5,760 nucleotides of DNA, taken from contig JASBTC010000388.1 of assembly GCA_030148625.1 (NCBI GenBank), positions 1-5,760 of the forward strand. Reading direction: 5' to 3'. The DNA is from Sphingobium sp. (GTDB taxonomy: Bacteria; Pseudomonadota; Alphaproteobacteria; Sphingomonadales; Sphingomonadaceae). The notes beneath the pieces are model-generated. The model saw only the letters and a list, made by a program, of their open reading frames with translations. It did not search any database and was not told the DNA's origin. Both the position numbers and the translations under genes were made by a program. Positions 4,989 through 5,760 of this stretch are shown here, piece after piece (position 1 is the stretch's first letter; each line of letters starts with the position of its first letter).

Positions 4989-5760
4989 TCATCCCCCCGC
5001 GAAATAGGCCGAGGGCGTCACCCCGAACATGCGCTTGAACAGCGCGATGAAGGCGCTGACGCTGTCATAGCCGAGGTCGAGCGCGACGGTGGTGACCGGA
5101 ACATCCTCCGCCAGCATTTCGAGCGCCCGCATCAGCCGTGCGCGCTGCCGCCACGCGGTATAGCTATAGCCGGTTTCCGCGACGAAGCGCCGGCTCAGCG
5201 TGCGCTCGGAAATCCCGGCCCATGCCGCCCATGCGGCCATCTCGCGCCGGTCGCCGGGATCGTCGAGCAGCGCGCGTGCGATCAGCACGAGGCGGGGATC
5301 TTGTGGCATCGGCAGGCCGAAGGGTTCGACGGGGGTGGCGCTCAACTCATCGAGGATGACCATCGCGATGCGCCATTGCCCCTCATCCATATCCGGCCCC
5401 CGCCAGCCGGAGGCGCGGATCACTGCTTCGCGCAAAAGGCCCGACGCCCGCATCGTGCAGGGACGGTCGGGCAGGTTCGCGCAGGCCGATCGCGCGACAT
5501 AACAGCCCCATCCCTCATGCGCGCCGTGCATATAGCCGTAATGCGGCTGATCGGGCGGAAGCCAGACCGCATGGTCGGCGGGGACGACCCATGCACCCGC
5601 ATCGGTGCCGATGGTGAGCAGGCCTCGCCGCAGTCCCGACAGCTGGCCACGGGCATGGCTGTGCAGTCCCAGCTCGCGCCGTTCCGCCGGTGTTTCGTAG
5701 ATCGCGACGACAATCGGATCGTTGGGATCGCGTTCGGCAAGCGCGAATTTCTCCTCCAGC
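4989..5760 (-). CDS. AraC-family transcriptional regulator with cupin sensor domain (5' end beyond window)
   Basis: The visible part is 256 residues with its stop at 4991-4989; no start codon that makes sense lies in the window, and the frame is open to the right edge, so the N terminus is missing. The N-terminal half is an AraC-type cupin: H-S-H-A-R-G-Q-L (the H-x-H pair encoded near 5663-5655), a W-V-V-P...A-V-W-L-P-P-D-Q-P-H strand pair, then a linker. The C-terminal half is the AraC DNA-binding domain with two helix-turn-helices: W-A-G-I-S-E-R-T-L-S-R-R-F with the following G-Y-S-Y, and V-A-L-D-L-G-Y-D-S-V-S-A-F-I-A-L-F-K-R-M-F-G-V-T-P-S-A-Y-F. This short cupin-HTH layout with H-x-H-x3-Q-L resembles the NimR/YdeC type of regulator, members of which control a neighbouring MFS exporter. 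Here any target is probably beyond the right edge, since this gene is convergent with the TetR gene. A start at the internal ATG near 5531 would cut the cupin in half and is rejected. Confidence 0.92.
   Translation of the reverse strand, partial: LEEKFALAERDPNDPIVVAIYETPAERRELGLHSHARGQLSGLRRGLLTIGTDAGAWVVPADHAVWLPPDQPHYGYMHGAHEGWGCYVARSACANLPDRPCTMRASGLLREAVIRASGWRGPDMDEGQWRIAMVILDELSATPVEPFGLPMPQDPRLVLIARALLDDPGDRREMAAWAAWAGISERTLSRRFVAETGYSYTAWRQRARLMRALEMLAEDVPVTTVALDLGYDSVSAFIALFKRMFGVTPSAYFAGG

Overview
The window is GC-rich DNA with tightly packed genes, good Shine-Dalgarno sites and AT-rich sequence confined to the regulatory gaps. Base composition, protein style and a CCCGCG/CGCGGG-type dispersed palindrome suggest an alphaproteobacterium, most likely of the Sphingomonas/Novosphingobium kind. 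That placement is an inference; no rRNA or other marker gene is present. All of the window is accounted for by seven genes and their control regions. I see no mobile element, CRISPR array, tRNA or rRNA.

Region 1 (1-2,3023): a GTG-started MarR-family regulator runs leftward off the window edge (552 down to 1). Divergent from it is a three-gene rightward cluster: a six-helix membrane protein of unknown function (643-1338), a short-chain dehydrogenase/reductase (1340-2152) and an arylamine N-acetyltransferase (2196-3023). The 90-bp divergent gap holds a perfect 11-bp-arm inverted repeat (589-613) overlapping the likely promoters of both directions, which is the expected layout for a self-regulating MarR repressor that also controls the cluster. 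SDR plus NAT suggests modification or detoxification of aromatic carbonyl or amine compounds.

Region 2 (2999-4933): a 12-helix MFS transporter on the minus strand, whose 3' end overlaps the NAT gene tail-to-tail by 25 bp, and a divergent TetR-family regulator (4337-4933). The 120-bp gap between them carries three copies of an operator of the form ATACR-N3-CGTATGT, so the TetR protein very likely controls both itself and the transporter. The transporter leader also holds an exact 11-bp copy of one arm of the MarR operator, a possible link between the two regulatory circuits.

Region 3 (4934-5760): a short gap with an imperfect palindrome that looks like a dispersed repeat, then the C-terminal 256 residues of a cupin-type AraC-family regulator (NimR-like layout) that enters from beyond the right edge.

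Overall this is a regulator-rich accessory stretch: three transcription factors of three families within 5.8 kb, each next to small-molecule enzymes or transport. The individual families are well known. The parts most worth following are the operator architecture and the MarR/membrane protein/SDR/NAT grouping.
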